Assembly: GCA_029532625.1 (NCBI GenBank)
Contig: JARFXM010000002.1
Coordinates: 186,001-250,000, forward strand
From: Lomentospora prolificans
Lineage: Eukaryota > Ascomycota > Sordariomycetes > Microascales > Microascaceae
DNA: 64,000 nucleotides
Reading direction: 5' to 3'
The notes under the pieces were generated by a model. The model searched no databases. It was not told the origin of the DNA and saw only the letters and a list, made by a program, of their open reading frames with translations. Made by a program: the position numbers and the translations under genes. Below are positions 45,224 through 56,840 of the stretch, piece by piece. The first letter of the stretch is position 1; each line of letters opens with the position of its first letter.

Positions 45224-47079
45224 CTTGTCTGTCGTGTGCTCCGAAGAGAGAGAGACACCAAGTGGAGAGGGAGGGGAAGAAGGACCAGAGAAGGAATGAG
45301 AAAGAGATCTCGCTGCTTCTTGTTTGGCGACTGGGATGGGACTGAAAGCACCAAGACGGCGGGAAGGCGGGGAATGGAATCGGGTGTGTAAAGTGTTTAG
45401 ATATTGGATTGCGGATTAGGCCCCGTGACGACTGCCGAAAATATATTTTTGACGTCGAGCTGTCAACTGGCATGCAATATAGATCGATCTTATAGCTTGA
45501 TACATGCAATCTTTATATCCTACCTTCCTAATTGACGCCAGTACCATGCCCCGAAAAGTTGCCGAGGCAGTTTCCCGCACCCCTTCCACCGTGCAATGCT
45601 TGGCCATGTCTGTCCGCAAAGCTTTCTCTGCCCGCAGTCGCCCAGCTCCCCTGATCGTGGTGGGGTAGCTCAACGCTAGGGGGAAGATTCGGGGGAGGGA
45701 AACGGACAGGCCTGAGGAGAGTGACAAAAGAGAGAGGAGAGAACAGATCCATGGTCCTACGGGACCAGTGTGTGCGCTTAGCGTTGTGCGGGGTACCATG
45801 GTGGCAATCTACCCCAGAAAGACCGTAAAGCGCATCACTGCCCCATGGGGTGGAAATGGCCCGGCCTCGGTTTTGCCATGGCCTCCACAATCAGCCATTG
45901 GCCAGAGCGATTAAAGTTGGGAGGACTTGGTCGTGGAAAGGCTAGCCTCGACCGTTTCCTTGGCTGTTTCCCGAAAAATTGTGCTGCTCCCAGTGGCGGG
46001 CGGCTTTCGCAACCCTTCCCCCCGAGTATTACAGAGTAGCATTGCTTCGGCTTACCTTCCGTTCTAAGTTTAGCTGACAGAGGGTAATGAGGTGAGGTGG
46101 ACGGTATGGTGCTGACGAGCCAACATCGGCCAAGCAAAGCTACTCGGCCAACACAACGCCTCGATCACTTGGTGCAGACTGGTCCGGGTGCCACCTGGTG
46201 CTTTCTTTCCCCCCCTTTGAGCTGCTGTCATGCATACAGGCTGCTCGTATGCGCTCTTCTGCTGCTGCTGTCTCCCTTCATGTGGGGTACGAGCCAATCG
46301 AGGGAGGGTTGGGCTAGTGGCCGTGTGGGGTTTTCTGAGCTTGGATCTGGTCATTGTGGTTCCCCATGATGCCAGATGGCCCAATGAAGTCGTGAAGAAT
46401 GCTCGGATTGCGTCGATAGTTCTCTCTTGCGCTTCACAGAGCTAGTTGGAAACACTGCCGTGCCGCCGGAGCAAGCTGCGTTCCCTTTGGTCCGTCTGGC
46501 TCCCCGCCATGCACCATGTCCCACTCCACCGGCTTGGCAATGCTGATCCTGGTCCGTCTCCTTTTCCCTGGGACGACTGAATGATGTTGCAGATTCCCAC
46601 GATCTGTTTCTCTCTCGAATTGCCAACCCTCCATTAATAGCTTGGCATCCACTTCCCATTGGCCAGCGAAGCCCAACTGGCTCTCAAGGACTGGCTATTT
46701 TGGCATGACTTGCGATTTTGCATCTCGCGTCTCACACCAAAGGATTCATCTCACATACCAACCTAAGCACGCCAGAGAGAATAGGGAAGTCTTCACGAAA
46801 ATAAAGCAAGGGAAAAAAATAATTTGAAACGATTTCTTCCGCCGTGCATTCCGCGAAAATAGAGTTGATGATTGCGAGCCTGTTGGGTATGATTTCAGGA
46901 TTCCAGAAAGCCTAACGAGGTGTTGAGATGCAGTTTTGCACAGGGATCCTGGAAAGTTCCTAGGCTCAATTACCTAGATTGTATGCAGATTCATGAAATC
47001 GTACCGAGGCACTGGTCTCGATCGCAATCGTTTGTTTTCAATATATCGAAATTAGGATTCGGGTGCTCAACACCTAATA

Positions 47080-47131
47080 ACACATACAGACACATAACAC
47101 ACACACACGACGCACACGCACACACACATAC
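47080..47131. repeat. CA-rich microsatellite
   Basis: An imperfect (CA)n tract interrupted by single substitutions (cgacgc, tac). Confidence 0.85.
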
Positions 47132-48377
47132 CTACAACTCCCTTCGTGCATATCCCAAAATTGCCCTTTGACGGCGTCGGCCAAGGGATCTTGCTGCAAC
47201 ACTGCACCCGGGTCTTCTTCGAGGGCGGGTGGTTATCTGCGACTCTCCAATACGACGTAATATGAAAGCCTAAATGCTGAGCATTGGCCTCAGTCACGGC
47301 GGAAGACACCAGAGTTGGGTTCCAACGATGGTGCAGCTCCACATCACCTAAAACTTGCGTCAAGGCCAGGCTAGCTTGTGTTTTCTTCTTACGATACCAT
47401 GGCCTCACTCCGCCAGCGGAATCAGTTCAGCCCCTCACGGCAATTCCAGTAGTGTTATCTCACAATGCGGAGAATCGACGATCACTGCTGGATACGGGGT
47501 TAAGGGGCTCTAGCGGGATCGTGAGTTGAGGCTGGCGGAGCTCATCCAGGTTAAAATGCGGGGTGCGCGCTGGGGAAAGTGGATCAATATTATTTGGAAA
47601 CTGAACTGTTCTTATCTCTAGCAAGGTTAGGATGTGCTCACCACTCTGCGAAGCCAGGCTGCTTCGGAAAGCTGGACGTATCCTTATTAAACACCTCAAA
47701 GCTTCCTCCTCTGTTGACAAAGATGGCGGGAAAAACCATTGATGCATCTCATCTCATCTGAGAGCATGAAAATGACTAGCGTCGGGGACATGCGACAAGC
47801 CACGAATATTGCCACGGCTGCAGGCGTTCCCAAATCAAAAGGCTTGGCGAGTGCTGGCGTCACACTCCGAACTGCACCCTCAGAAGACATCAATCACCGA
47901 AAGAGAGAGAACGGATTCCGGTTTTTTTATTGGGCGATTTTATTTCCTGTCGTGGACTGGACTTGTACGACCCCCCCTGGCGGCCTACCTGCATCCCTTG
48001 GCGTGCTTCGTCCCTGTCCATCCTGCGCAGGGTCGCTTGCACGTGTTCGAGGCATGCGACTTGTAGTTCCGCATGCGGCTCGTGGTCCTGTCGCTCAGAT
48101 CATCCTGTCTCGCCCAAGGAAAAACATCCGACGCCGCCAGCCTGGCAACTGGCCAATATGCATCGGATATTGACAGGCTTTGGGGCTTTCGGCTTAGCTG
48201 CGAGGGCCGGAAACCAGCGGCTCAAGCGTGCCTATGCCTCTTTCGTACTTAACTTCCGAAAGCCCCCAGCCACTAGCTCCAGTGCTGCGGGCCATTCGAG
48301 TCTTACGTCCGAAACGAACTGAAGCTAATTGAGACCAGGAGGCCAATTCCAGGCCACACGATTCGATTACGAGTAGA

Positions 48378-48420
48378 TGCGAAGTGTGAGATGCGAAGTG
48401 TGAAGTGTGAAGTGTGAAGA
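48378..48420. repeat. Tandem GAAGTGT repeat
   Basis: Five close copies of a 7-nt unit (gaagtgt), with the first two separated by gagatgc. Confidence 0.8.
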
Positions 48421-48667
48421 AGGGTTTAAAGCATCACCCCAAGAAGAGCGCGTCCGACTCGCTTCTATTCACGATATGGTTGGGAATACTTCATCTCGAT
48501 GCCTTAAAGTTTGTGTCAACAGCGGATGTCCACACTTGGATTGATTGATACTGCTATAATAATACTCTTCTTCGTCTGCACCCTGGCCCCCCTTCTTTCG
48601 GCGTTTGGTATGTTCGAATGGATCCTCGTGTTAAGCTTACCTAAAACGGGGATCGTATAATAACCAT

Positions 48668-48677
48668 AACCCTAACC
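48668..48677. repeat. Telobox-like AACCCTAACC
   Basis: One and a half fungal telomere repeat units, CCCTAA orientation, just downstream of the LPMO gene. Confidence 0.6.
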
Positions 48678-48760
48678 ACTTTACCTATTCCCCTAAACAA
48701 CTCGTCGGGCCCCCGCCTCCCCGCTCTCCCCGCCCTCCACAACGTGCGCGCCTCACTCAT

Positions 48761-49643
48761 CTAGCACGACCACGGCGAGGGGCCCGGAACACGATAGTTC
48801 TGCGGGACAGGCCAGTATATGTTGAGCTTCACGCCCGGATCCGTCGACGTGTACGCACCGGGGAAGGAAGTCATCGATCCGGCCTGCGGGAGCGTGTTCC
48901 CACCGCCAGTGACGCGAATTTGAGCGCACGAAAGGTAGAACTGCGCGCCACCCTCGGCAGAGGCGGAGTGCAGAGCAATGTGTTCGATTCGGAGGAGATA
49001 GTCACCGTTAGGGATACACTTGGGGATGGTGACGCTCAAAGTACTCTTTCCTGTTTGTAGAAGCGCATGTATGATTAGATCAGGGAGACTTCTAACAACC
49101 GCATGTGGAGCCGAGGCGGTGAACGGGTGGGGTTTAGGCATATCGCGGATGAATTCATACCATCACTAGGCCATACGAGAGAAGACGATGTAACTGTTGG
49201 CCCGACTTCAGCAATCTTGAACCAGACGTTTCCGTCGCCCTGGAAGTTCGCCGCCGAGGTCCCCGTCGGCGCCTTGGCCATATAAAAGCTCAGAGGCCCA
49301 GGATGGAAGATGGCCGGGGACGAAGTAAATCCCACCGTGGAACCTGCTGCTACCTCGATGACGCCGGTACGAGAGCCCACGGTCGTGTCGCTGGTGTAAC
49401 ATCGAATAGTCGGGCTCTTCACGTCTGTGATGGGGCCGTTGGAGTATCGGTTATCTGTCGTGCGGACATATTGCCACTGATTTGTTGTCACGCCATTGAC
49501 AATAAGCTTGTCGAAGACATCTAGTCAATGTGAGTCCTCTGTAATAATAAACACCATGAAATTTTCTCTATTTCAAGTCACCTACAATGGGCCTGTACGG
49601 CGGCGGTGGCCGACAAGACGCTCAACAACGGGAGGAGCTTCAT
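48761..49643 (-). CDS. AA9 lytic polysaccharide monooxygenase
   Basis: Three exons, 49643-49586, 49520-49161 and 49050-48761, give 235 residues. The signal peptide ends ...AAVQA and the mature protein starts with His (HYVFDKLIVNGV), the N-terminal His of the copper 'histidine brace'; this fixes the start and intron 1. The second copper His is in PAIFHPGPLSFYMAKAP, and the axial region is GGAQFYLSCAQIRV with the conserved Gln and Tyr. GDYLLRIEHIALHSA is a hallmark AA9 string. There is no CBM1; it ends PVPQNYRVPGPSPWSC. It oxidatively cleaves cellulose, xyloglucan or related glucans outside the cell, using an external electron donor and H2O2/O2. Divergent from the GH5 cellulase across 2.5 kb, so co-expression is likely. 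Confidence 0.93.
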
Positions 49644-49754
49644 TGAAAGAGTCGTAAGTTACAATATCTCTGTATTCCTTGGAGTCAATATCTTCGTGGC
49701 TGATCGTCCCTATAGAATCTACTGAGGCATCGCAACCAGCCGGGGAAAGCAACC

Positions 49755-49760
49755 TTTATA
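49755..49760 (-). promoter_or_regulatory. TATA box of the AA9 gene
   Basis: TATAAA on the minus strand, 112 bp upstream of the ATG. Confidence 0.55.
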
Positions 49761-51997
49761 TTCAAGATACCCTTGTCCGCCTTGATGCTAATTTGAACTC
49801 GCAACCTCGCTCCCCTGCAGTCTCTCCGTCATGGAGAAGACATCACGGGAGCAAACGCCCAGTCGGTTATTTACAAAGACGCTTGCCAAATCACAGGATA
49901 TATTCCACGGCTGCAACGCCGTACCGTGCACCGATGGGTGCCAAGCGACGATGCTGAGATTTTCCAGCAATGCTAGTTCGTGGGTATGTGGTTGCGCCGG
50001 TCGGTTGTAACCTTCCCCGCGAACGTTTACCAAGAAACCCGTCGAAAATCATTTCCCCCTTTCCGAGAACCCCGCAATTTTGATATCAAGGAAGAGAGCT
50101 CTCCTCGCTGGTAGTTATTAGTTCTCATAGCGAGAAGGCCTGACTGTTATTTGTGGCATGGTTTCTTCGCTTGCTGTGCTAGGTCCTTCTACCTGGATAG
50201 CAATTTGTCGGTGGTTCCAATAACCTGGCTTTCTCGCTACGGGCAATATATTAAGGACGGGCAAGAAATGCAAGTGCCGGCTCGCAACCGATACGGCTTT
50301 CGACTGTGGGGACACCGTGATATAATACCGACATGGGAAGCAGGAGCGGGAGAGCAATGCGAGGAACAGGTCTGTCTAGTTTGGAAAGTATCTGCTACGG
50401 GTATATAAGGGTATTGAAGCCCCCAAACTAGGTCCGCCTCTTTCGACTCGATTTCGGCGCGCTCTTAATAGGTGGTTTTGTTCTTGCACCAACCCGACCT
50501 CCCGGACACCTCAGGTCTGATGAAGCTATTGCCCTGATCACCGCGCGGGAAAACAAAAAGCCAGGAATGGTATGCTAACAATGAGCCAAGCCGGTTAATT
50601 TCTCTACAGCCAGCGAGGTCATGGTTGCCAGCGAGTTTCTTGATGCTACCCCGTCCATGGCGAGGCGTCGGTTGGTGTTGGTTGGTGTCCATTCAGTAGT
50701 GGCCCTGTCCACCATCTCTCACGAGCAAGGACACACACTACCTATGGCGGCCAGCGCAAGTTGCATCAATTTGCAATGACGACCTACTTCTGATGGCAGA
50801 TTGCTCTCCACGACATTGTTGGGAACAAAATTTTCTGAGCGCTGGCCTCCCGGCTCAATCGCAAAGGGCGCTTTCGTTCTCTTCGCCCAGGAAGTAGCCC
50901 GGGTCTGCCCAGCATCTGAGAATATATTCCATCGAAAACTCAACGGGGTAAACGAAACGCCTTTTCCTCAAGTGCGAGTTTGGATGAATGATGAGCCAGG
51001 AATGAAGAAAGGCGCGACAGCAGCTGCGCGGCACAAGGTCAAGTTTGTTCGATCCTAATATTGGGGGTAGACGACCCTTAACCAGAGGAACGCGCAATTT
51101 ATCATCGGAGTCTCAGGTGAGAGACCCTAGCGGCCATTTTAATATTGAAAAAATGGGGACAGCGAACCCCAAGTGCCGGGAATTTTCGAGCTTGAGGTCC
51201 GGATGTAACCCTTGCTGGAGCTCAAGTTGACGATGGCCTGGCCAGAATTTCTCCACCTGTAGAAAATCTGACCATCGGATTTCGCGCACAGCCCGTGACC
51301 ACCAAATGCCCGGCCCATGGCCCTGCAATTTTGTTCCTCTTCTTTTTCAGTGTGAGATGAGCGCCGAGGAGCTGCCAGCTCGATAGAATGAACAAAAGCG
51401 GACGCATTCATTTTTGACTGTCTGGGGAAGCAGGAGAACGCGGCCGGTCACTTTCAGACATAATTAGACTCCATCTATTAAAATTTAAGCTCATCCCTTT
51501 TTTCTACCGCCTAGCGATCGGACGAGCTTTTACTGGGAGACTCTAACTTGACCCACCACGCTCGGCCCTTTTCCTTTCGCCGGACGAGCCGTGCGGGCGT
51601 CCATCCAGATTCCCCATAGAGGAGGCACCCATGCCGAAGCCCGGCGGTAGTCCTGCAGAAAGCTAACCTCCCGTCGAGTCTAGTGCGTCTCCTTTACCGC
51701 GCGATTGTAGGGCTGATTGGCGGGAATTGGTAGCCAATATCCCTGCAGCGCAATGGAATTTTGAGCAAAGGAGCCTCGCCCGTCCTTCAATCGCGGAGAT
51801 TGCTTGGCCGTCAACTCCACAAGGGTTTGTGATCGAGCCTCACCAGTTATGGCGAGCTCGGCCGTGATAGCCGGCTCACCCACCTCCATTGGGTAATTCT
51901 CCAACGCCGAGACAGGTGGAATGATCGAGAAGCCTTCCCACGTTGGGCGCAGTCACAGCAACGATGGGGGTTCGGGATCCCTGCTCCTCGATCTGGA

Positions 51998-52009
51998 GAT
52001 ATAATATAG
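51998..52009 (+). promoter_or_regulatory. TATA-like element of the GH5 gene
   Basis: An AT-rich gatataatataga string about 150 bp upstream of the ATG; distance and sequence are compatible with a core promoter. Confidence 0.45.
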
Positions 52010-52155
52010 ATCTGACTTGCGCTCTCCCCTGTTGAGCCAAGATTTCTTCATTCTCCATCCTGCATCCATCGGTTGTCCTTCTTTCCTCGAAACACCTCGG
52101 GCTTTTCGACTTCTAGAACTCGTTCCTTGTAGAGAAGAACACTCTTGGCAGCAAG

Positions 52156-53394
52156 ATGAAGTCGGTTCTCGTGGCCAGTCTGGCCGCGTGGGGAGCTTAT
52201 GCCCAGAGTGGCGCCTGGGGCCAGTGCGGCGGTAACGGCTGGACCGGCGCGACCACCTGCGTCGCCGGCTACACCTGCACGTACCAGAACGACTGGTACA
52301 GCCAGTGCCTTCCCGGGGCTGCAGTCCCCACGACCACCACCAAGGCCGGCACCACCTTGACCACCACCACTCGCGCCGCCACCAGCACGGCGCCCGGAAA
52401 CGGCGGATCCAAGAAGTTCAAGTGGTTCGGCGTGAACCAGTCCGTCGGCGAGTTCGGCCAGGGTGCCTACCCCGGTGTTTGGGGCAAGGACTTTTACTTC
52501 CCCGACCCTAACACCATCTCGGTATGATGGAGTCTTGTCCTCGATGTCGTGTTGCAAGACAGTAATAATAATAACTGACAATGGATCTAGACCCTCATCT
52601 CCCAGGGATACAACACCTTCCGTGTTGCCTTTTCCATGGAGCGCATGGCCGTCACCAGCCTCTCGGGTGCCTTCGACACCGGCTACCTGACCAACTACAC
52701 CAACACCATCAACCACATCACCTCCAACGGAGCGTACGCTGTTCTCGACCCGCACAACTACGGCCGCTACTACGACAACGTCATCACCAACACCAACGAC
52801 TTCAAGGCCTTCTGGGTCAGGCTCGCCAACCACTTCAAGGGCAATGACAAGGTCATCTTCGACACCAACAACGAGTACCACACCATGGAGTCTTCCAACG
52901 TTCTCGCCCTCAACCAGGCCGCCATCGACGGCATCCGCTCCACCGGCGCCACCAACTACATCTTCGTCGAGGGCAACCAGTGGTCCGGCGCCTGGAGCTG
53001 GACCTCGGTCAACACCAACCTCGTCAGCCTCACTGATCCCCTTAACAAGATCGTCTACGAGATGCACCAGTACCTTGACAGCGACAGCTCCGGTACTTCG
53101 GATGTTTGCGTGTCCAGCACCATCGGTGTCGAGCGCGTCACCGCGGCTACCCAGTGGCTCAGGCAGAATGGCAAGCTCGGCTTCCTCGGCGAGTTCGCCG
53201 GCGGTGCCAACAATAACTGCAAGCAGGCCGTCACCGGGATGCTCAACTACCTCCAGGACAACAGCGATGTCTGGCTCGGTGCTCTCTGGTGGGCTGCTGG
53301 CCCTTGGTGGGGCAACTACATCTACAGCTTCGAGCCCCCGAGCGGCACTGGCTACCAGTACTACAACTCTGTCCTCCAGCCGTACACTGTTTAA
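52156..53394 (+). CDS. GH5 endo-beta-1,4-glucanase with N-terminal CBM1
   Basis: Two exons, 52156-52521 and 52591-53394, give 389 residues. A signal peptide (to residue 16, AWGAYAQ) is followed by a CBM1 cellulose-binding module with the usual cysteines and aromatic residues (WGQCGGNGWTG, TCTYQNDWYSQCL). A Thr/Ala-rich O-glycosylated linker leads to a GH5 subfamily-5-like catalytic domain. The acid/base glutamate is in IFDTNNEYHTM and the nucleophile in KLGFLGEFAGG. Other family blocks: KWFGVNQSVGEFG, NTFRVAFSMERM, AVLDPHNYGRYY and WLGALWWAAGPWW. It is the counterpart of Trichoderma EG II/Cel5A. It acts outside the cell on internal bonds of cellulose, in concert with the adjacent LPMO. Length is normal. 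Confidence 0.95.
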
Positions 53395-53934
53395 GAGAAT
53401 GAGGAGTAAACTGAGTAATATCCGATCGTACTTTGTACATACTTTTTTCTTTCTTTCTTTTCCCTTCTTCTGTATATGATTACTTACAAACAAATACATA
53501 TGGAGCACCTTGTTGCCAACCATGTCACATCCCTGTAGACCTGAGTGACATGCAATTAAGGGTTAGGGTTATTATTAACGAACCGTCCATTTCCATCTTG
53601 GAGCCTGGCTGGCGACTGAAAACTCTACCCCGCTGGCCAGGCAGACAGGGCAGCCAATTCAACCAATTGAAAGAGCCAGCCTGGCAATCGACTCCAGTAT
53701 TTCCGCGGTGATCAGTCGATGGCGTGTTTAGGGCGTGTTTCCCCGTTAATAGCTGGCTGGCCGAAGCTATTGGTTGATCGGAATACGAACAGGCGTGCTG
53801 CGGAGAACCTCCTCTTTTGCCAATCTCCACCCATGCTCACAGTCACGAATCCCGACCACCATCTAGCTCAGTCTGCTTGGCCTCGATTTCTGATACCTCA
53901 CCACCCTTAATCAATTGTATTGTTCAAATCCATC
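53395..53934. other. Intergenic with telobox-like repeat
   Basis: Contains TAAGGGTTAGGGTTAT at 53557-53572 and a dense group of TGGCTGG/CCAGCC strings (53603-53764). No ORF seen. Confidence 0.55.
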
Positions 53935-55044
53935 ATGAGTGTGCAGGCAGTTCAAGCGTCCCGGCTCGCCTCCGTCAAAAAGCTCGCCGCAGCTTTCCCA
54001 TGGACCGCTAAACCGCTCACCGCACTAGCGCCCATGCGCCCGTCGTCCGGTCCGCACTTGGCCGTTGCCGTCTCCCGCGCCGGAGGCATCGGCTTCATGA
54101 ACTTTGACGGTAAACCCGAAGGCCTCAATGCGGATTTTGAAACGGCCAAAAAGGTTTTCGCCGACAGTCCCGAGTTGAACAGCAAGGCGCTTTCTGACTT
54201 TGCCGCTGGGGGCTTGCTGCCTATCGGAATTGGCTTCATCGTCTGGTGCGATGATAGAGACGCCGCCATCTCGGCGGTGGAGAAATATCGTCCTTGCGCG
54301 GTATGGCTCTTCGCGCCGCGCAATGGCCAAAAGGACCTGGATGGGTGGATAGCTGGGATTCGCAAGGTGTCGCCCAAAACCCACGTCTGGATCCAGGTCG
54401 GTACGCTGCGCGAAGCTGTCGAGGCTGCCAAGAGTAGCAACGCACCCGACGTCTTGGTGATCCAGGGTACAGAGGCCGGTGGTCACGGACGATCTGTTGA
54501 TGGTATTGGTCTTACGACTCTGCTGCCCGAAGTCGCAGATGCCACTCGCGAGACGGGCATTCCCCTCATTGCTGCTGGAGGTATCGCAGACGCCCGAGGC
54601 GTCATCTCTGCGCTGGGACTTGGCGCTGCTGGTGCAGCCATGGGCACACGATTCCTTGCCTCTACCGAGGCTCGGCTTAGCAAGGGATATCAACAAGCCG
54701 TTGTCGACGCCAAGGACGGCGCCATGTCCACTGCTCGCACCACGATTTACAATCAACTCCGTGGGATTCACTGGCCCGAGCAATTTAGCCCCCGAGGCGT
54801 TACCAATCGCACTTGGAATGACTTCCAGGCAGGCGTTCCATTTGATGACTTGAAGAAGTCGTTTGACGAGGCAGCCAAGGCTGGCGATGCGGGCTGGGGC
54901 GCCGAAGGCAGACTTACCACCTATGCCGGAGCAGGTGTGGGACTCGTCAACAATGTTGCCAGTGCAGGCGAAATATTGGAAACGGTGAGAAAGGATGTGA
55001 CCAACATATTGACGGGACTTTCCAAGTCATTGGAAGAGGAGTGA
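53935..55044 (+). CDS. Nitronate monooxygenase (2-nitropropane dioxygenase) family
   Basis: Intronless 369-residue protein starting at the ATG at 53935. FMN-binding TIM-barrel blocks of the NPD family are visible in order: LTALAPMRP at the N-terminus, VSRAGGIGFMNFDG, PIGIGFIVW, VIQGTEAGGHG (phosphate-binding loop), IPLIAAGGIADARGV and GAAGAAMGTRFLAS. The family oxidises nitronates such as propionate-3-nitronate to aldehydes with FMN and O2, in the cytosol or mitochondria, as detoxification. Some relatives are enoyl reductases of secondary metabolism, so the exact substrate is open. It lies 540 bp downstream of the cellulase, same strand, and converges on the PTH11-like gene with 355 bp between stops. 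Confidence 0.93.
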   Translation: MSVQAVQASRLASVKKLAAAFPWTAKPLTALAPMRPSSGPHLAVAVSRAGGIGFMNFDGKPEGLNADFETAKKVFADSPELNSKALSDFAAGGLLPIGIGFIVWCDDRDAAISAVEKYRPCAVWLFAPRNGQKDLDGWIAGIRKVSPKTHVWIQVGTLREAVEAAKSSNAPDVLVIQGTEAGGHGRSVDGIGLTTLLPEVADATRETGIPLIAAGGIADARGVISALGLGAAGAAMGTRFLASTEARLSKGYQQAVVDAKDGAMSTARTTIYNQLRGIHWPEQFSPRGVTNRTWNDFQAGVPFDDLKKSFDEAAKAGDAGWGAEGRLTTYAGAGVGLVNNVASAGEILETVRKDVTNILTGLSKSLEEE

Positions 55045-55399
55045 TTAATCTTTGGTATCAACATTCGCGTCCTATTAGCATGTTCATGACGCGCGTCAAG
55101 TATTATTCTCGAACGCTGTCGCAGTCCCTATGAGTAGCAAGATATAAACTACCGGCGCCGTCGGGTGCAAGTTATTCCAGTTCATGTTCCCGCACAACGA
55201 TTTCTTTACCCTATATTAATAGTAATAGCCAAAAAGAAACGCCACCATGCAGAGAGAGTCCTGTAAAGAACGAACACGCTGTTCCGCCCCGCCTGGCACC
55301 CTTTCCTAATTAAATTATTACACGGCTTCCATGCGAAGCTTTTCTAGTTAAATGTTACAATAAAAAACATGTTCTTGTATACGTGTACAGAGGCATTCT
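55045..55399. other. Convergent intergenic
   Basis: AT-rich 3' flanks of two genes; nothing else seen. Confidence 0.5.
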
Positions 55400-56840
55400 C
55401 TAGACAGCCCGACCGCGGCCGCTCTCGAGGTCCTCATTCCCCCCGCGCTCCGCCCAGTTCGTAGAGATGGTAACCTCCACGTCCTTTCTAATGCCGCCGA
55501 TGTGTCTGTCTTTTTGAATGATGTCGTCCTCGGAGTCGCCGTCGTTGAAGCCGGTAAAGTCGTCGTTGCTGGTGTTCTTGCCCACCACAGTGGCGGTGAC
55601 GGTGGCCTGCGTTCGGTGCTTGCGCCAGTCGGAGTTGTTGGTCCGGTCGGCGAGCATGATGCTTCCGGGTTCGGGACCGGTCGTCTTCTTGTTGGAGGAC
55701 AGGACCGAGCCGAAAAAGCGCTTGAGCCAGCGACGGACGACGGCCCAGATCATGGGCATGCTCGAGGTGGCGACGGCGACAAAGGACTCTCGGACCGCCC
55801 ATGCGGAACCTTGTCGTGGGCCTGTAATGGGGTTCTATATATTACCCGAATCCCGGTCAGTAAAAGTGATACATACAATAGAGATGATTCGCCGAGCGGG
55901 TATAAGTGTACCTGGAGGATCATGATGCATCGGAGAAGGCCGGCAGTCATGACGAAGATGGCCCCTGAGAATATGACGCAGAGACCAACCCTCTTAAAAG
56001 TGGGTAGCTGAGTAGCCCAAAGCATGGGAATAGGAATAAAAACAAGATATATATCCGTGATTATGTTTAGGGTGACCGTCATAAAAATGTTGAGATTGGA
56101 CATTGCAGGTTCGCAGAGGTCTGCCCAAGGGAAATGATGCGGTTAGTCCTACCTAAACCGATTCTTTTCGGGACTAAAACTTACTGCCGGGAGCTGGGTA
56201 TATTTGCCAGTTCTTCTTCATGGGCGTGCATCCGAACAGGATAGAGAGAACGACGGCAATATAAGTGGCAGCAACGAGCACGAATCCGATGATGAGGCGA
56301 ATGCGATACCCTTGCAACCCGGCCTTGTCGAAAGATCAGTAACCACATGTACTTGTGCTAAAGAATAACAGAATCCACGGAAACAATCCGGAATGGGCCG
56401 ACTCACAGTGAGGCGAACATAAAAGGTTAAGAGGGAAGCCTTGATAATCCAGAGGACCGAGACGTACATCACCCAACCTGCCACCTGAATCTTGGACCCT
56501 AAGACCCTATAGAACAATTAGTATGTTGTCCGGCATGGGCCGCTGACCTGGGAGGCCATATGGCTCACCTCCATCCGTATTCATCGCTATCGGGGCTCAG
56601 GGCCGCCCTCTCTTCATCCGTCATTCCACTATTCGTCAAGGTCTTCGCGGACGCGCCGACAGCATATCCAAGAGCCGTCTCGGTGGCGTAGGGAATTATG
56701 ACAAACAGCATCAGATAGTCGTCTACCTCGAGGCCAGAAAAGCCTACTAGTTTCCATCGTGCGTAGGTTCGAAAGAGGACGATGGAGATCCCGACCGAGA
56801 GGAGCGTGAAAGCTTCGGTTGCGAATGAATCGAGACCCAT
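55400..56840 (-). CDS. PTH11-like GPCR without CFEM domain
   Basis: Five exons, 56840-56569, 56506-56407, 56323-56185, 56120-55912 and 55834-55400, give 384 residues. The seven-helix fungal rhodopsin-like domain starts at the N-terminus. Family blocks: RTYARWKLVG then EVDDYLML, WVMYVSVLWIIKASLLTFYV, AGLQGYRIRLIIGFVLVA, NLCEPAMSNLNIFMTVTLNI, TDIYLVFIPIPMLW, and at the last junction NPITGPRQGSAWAVRESFVAV. The C-terminal ~110 residues are hydrophilic with charged and Thr-rich stretches (cytoplasmic tail). Unlike the receptor at 19644 it has no signal peptide or CFEM domain. Ligand and pathway are unknown; a cAMP/G-protein input at the plasma membrane is the family expectation. An acceptor 19 nt upstream of the obvious CAG (at 55835) restores the frame. 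Confidence 0.88.

Larger units (their letters stand above)
45224..48760. other. Gene-free 3.5-kb interval
   Basis: No supportable gene. Contains a CA-rich microsatellite (47080-47131), a GTGTGAA-type tandem repeat (48378-48420) and a telomere-like AACCCTAACC (48668-48677). Confidence 0.5.
49644..52155. promoter_or_regulatory. Divergent promoter region, AA9 / GH5
   Basis: About 2.5 kb between two divergent secreted-enzyme genes. No supportable ORF. Contains a TATA box on each side. Confidence 0.5.

Noticed and set aside
52048..53523. 491-codon open frame on the minus strand
   Set aside because: It lies wholly antisense to the GH5 cellulase, whose motifs and intron are certain; its Val/Gly/Ala-rich translation is a shadow of a GC-rich third-position frame.
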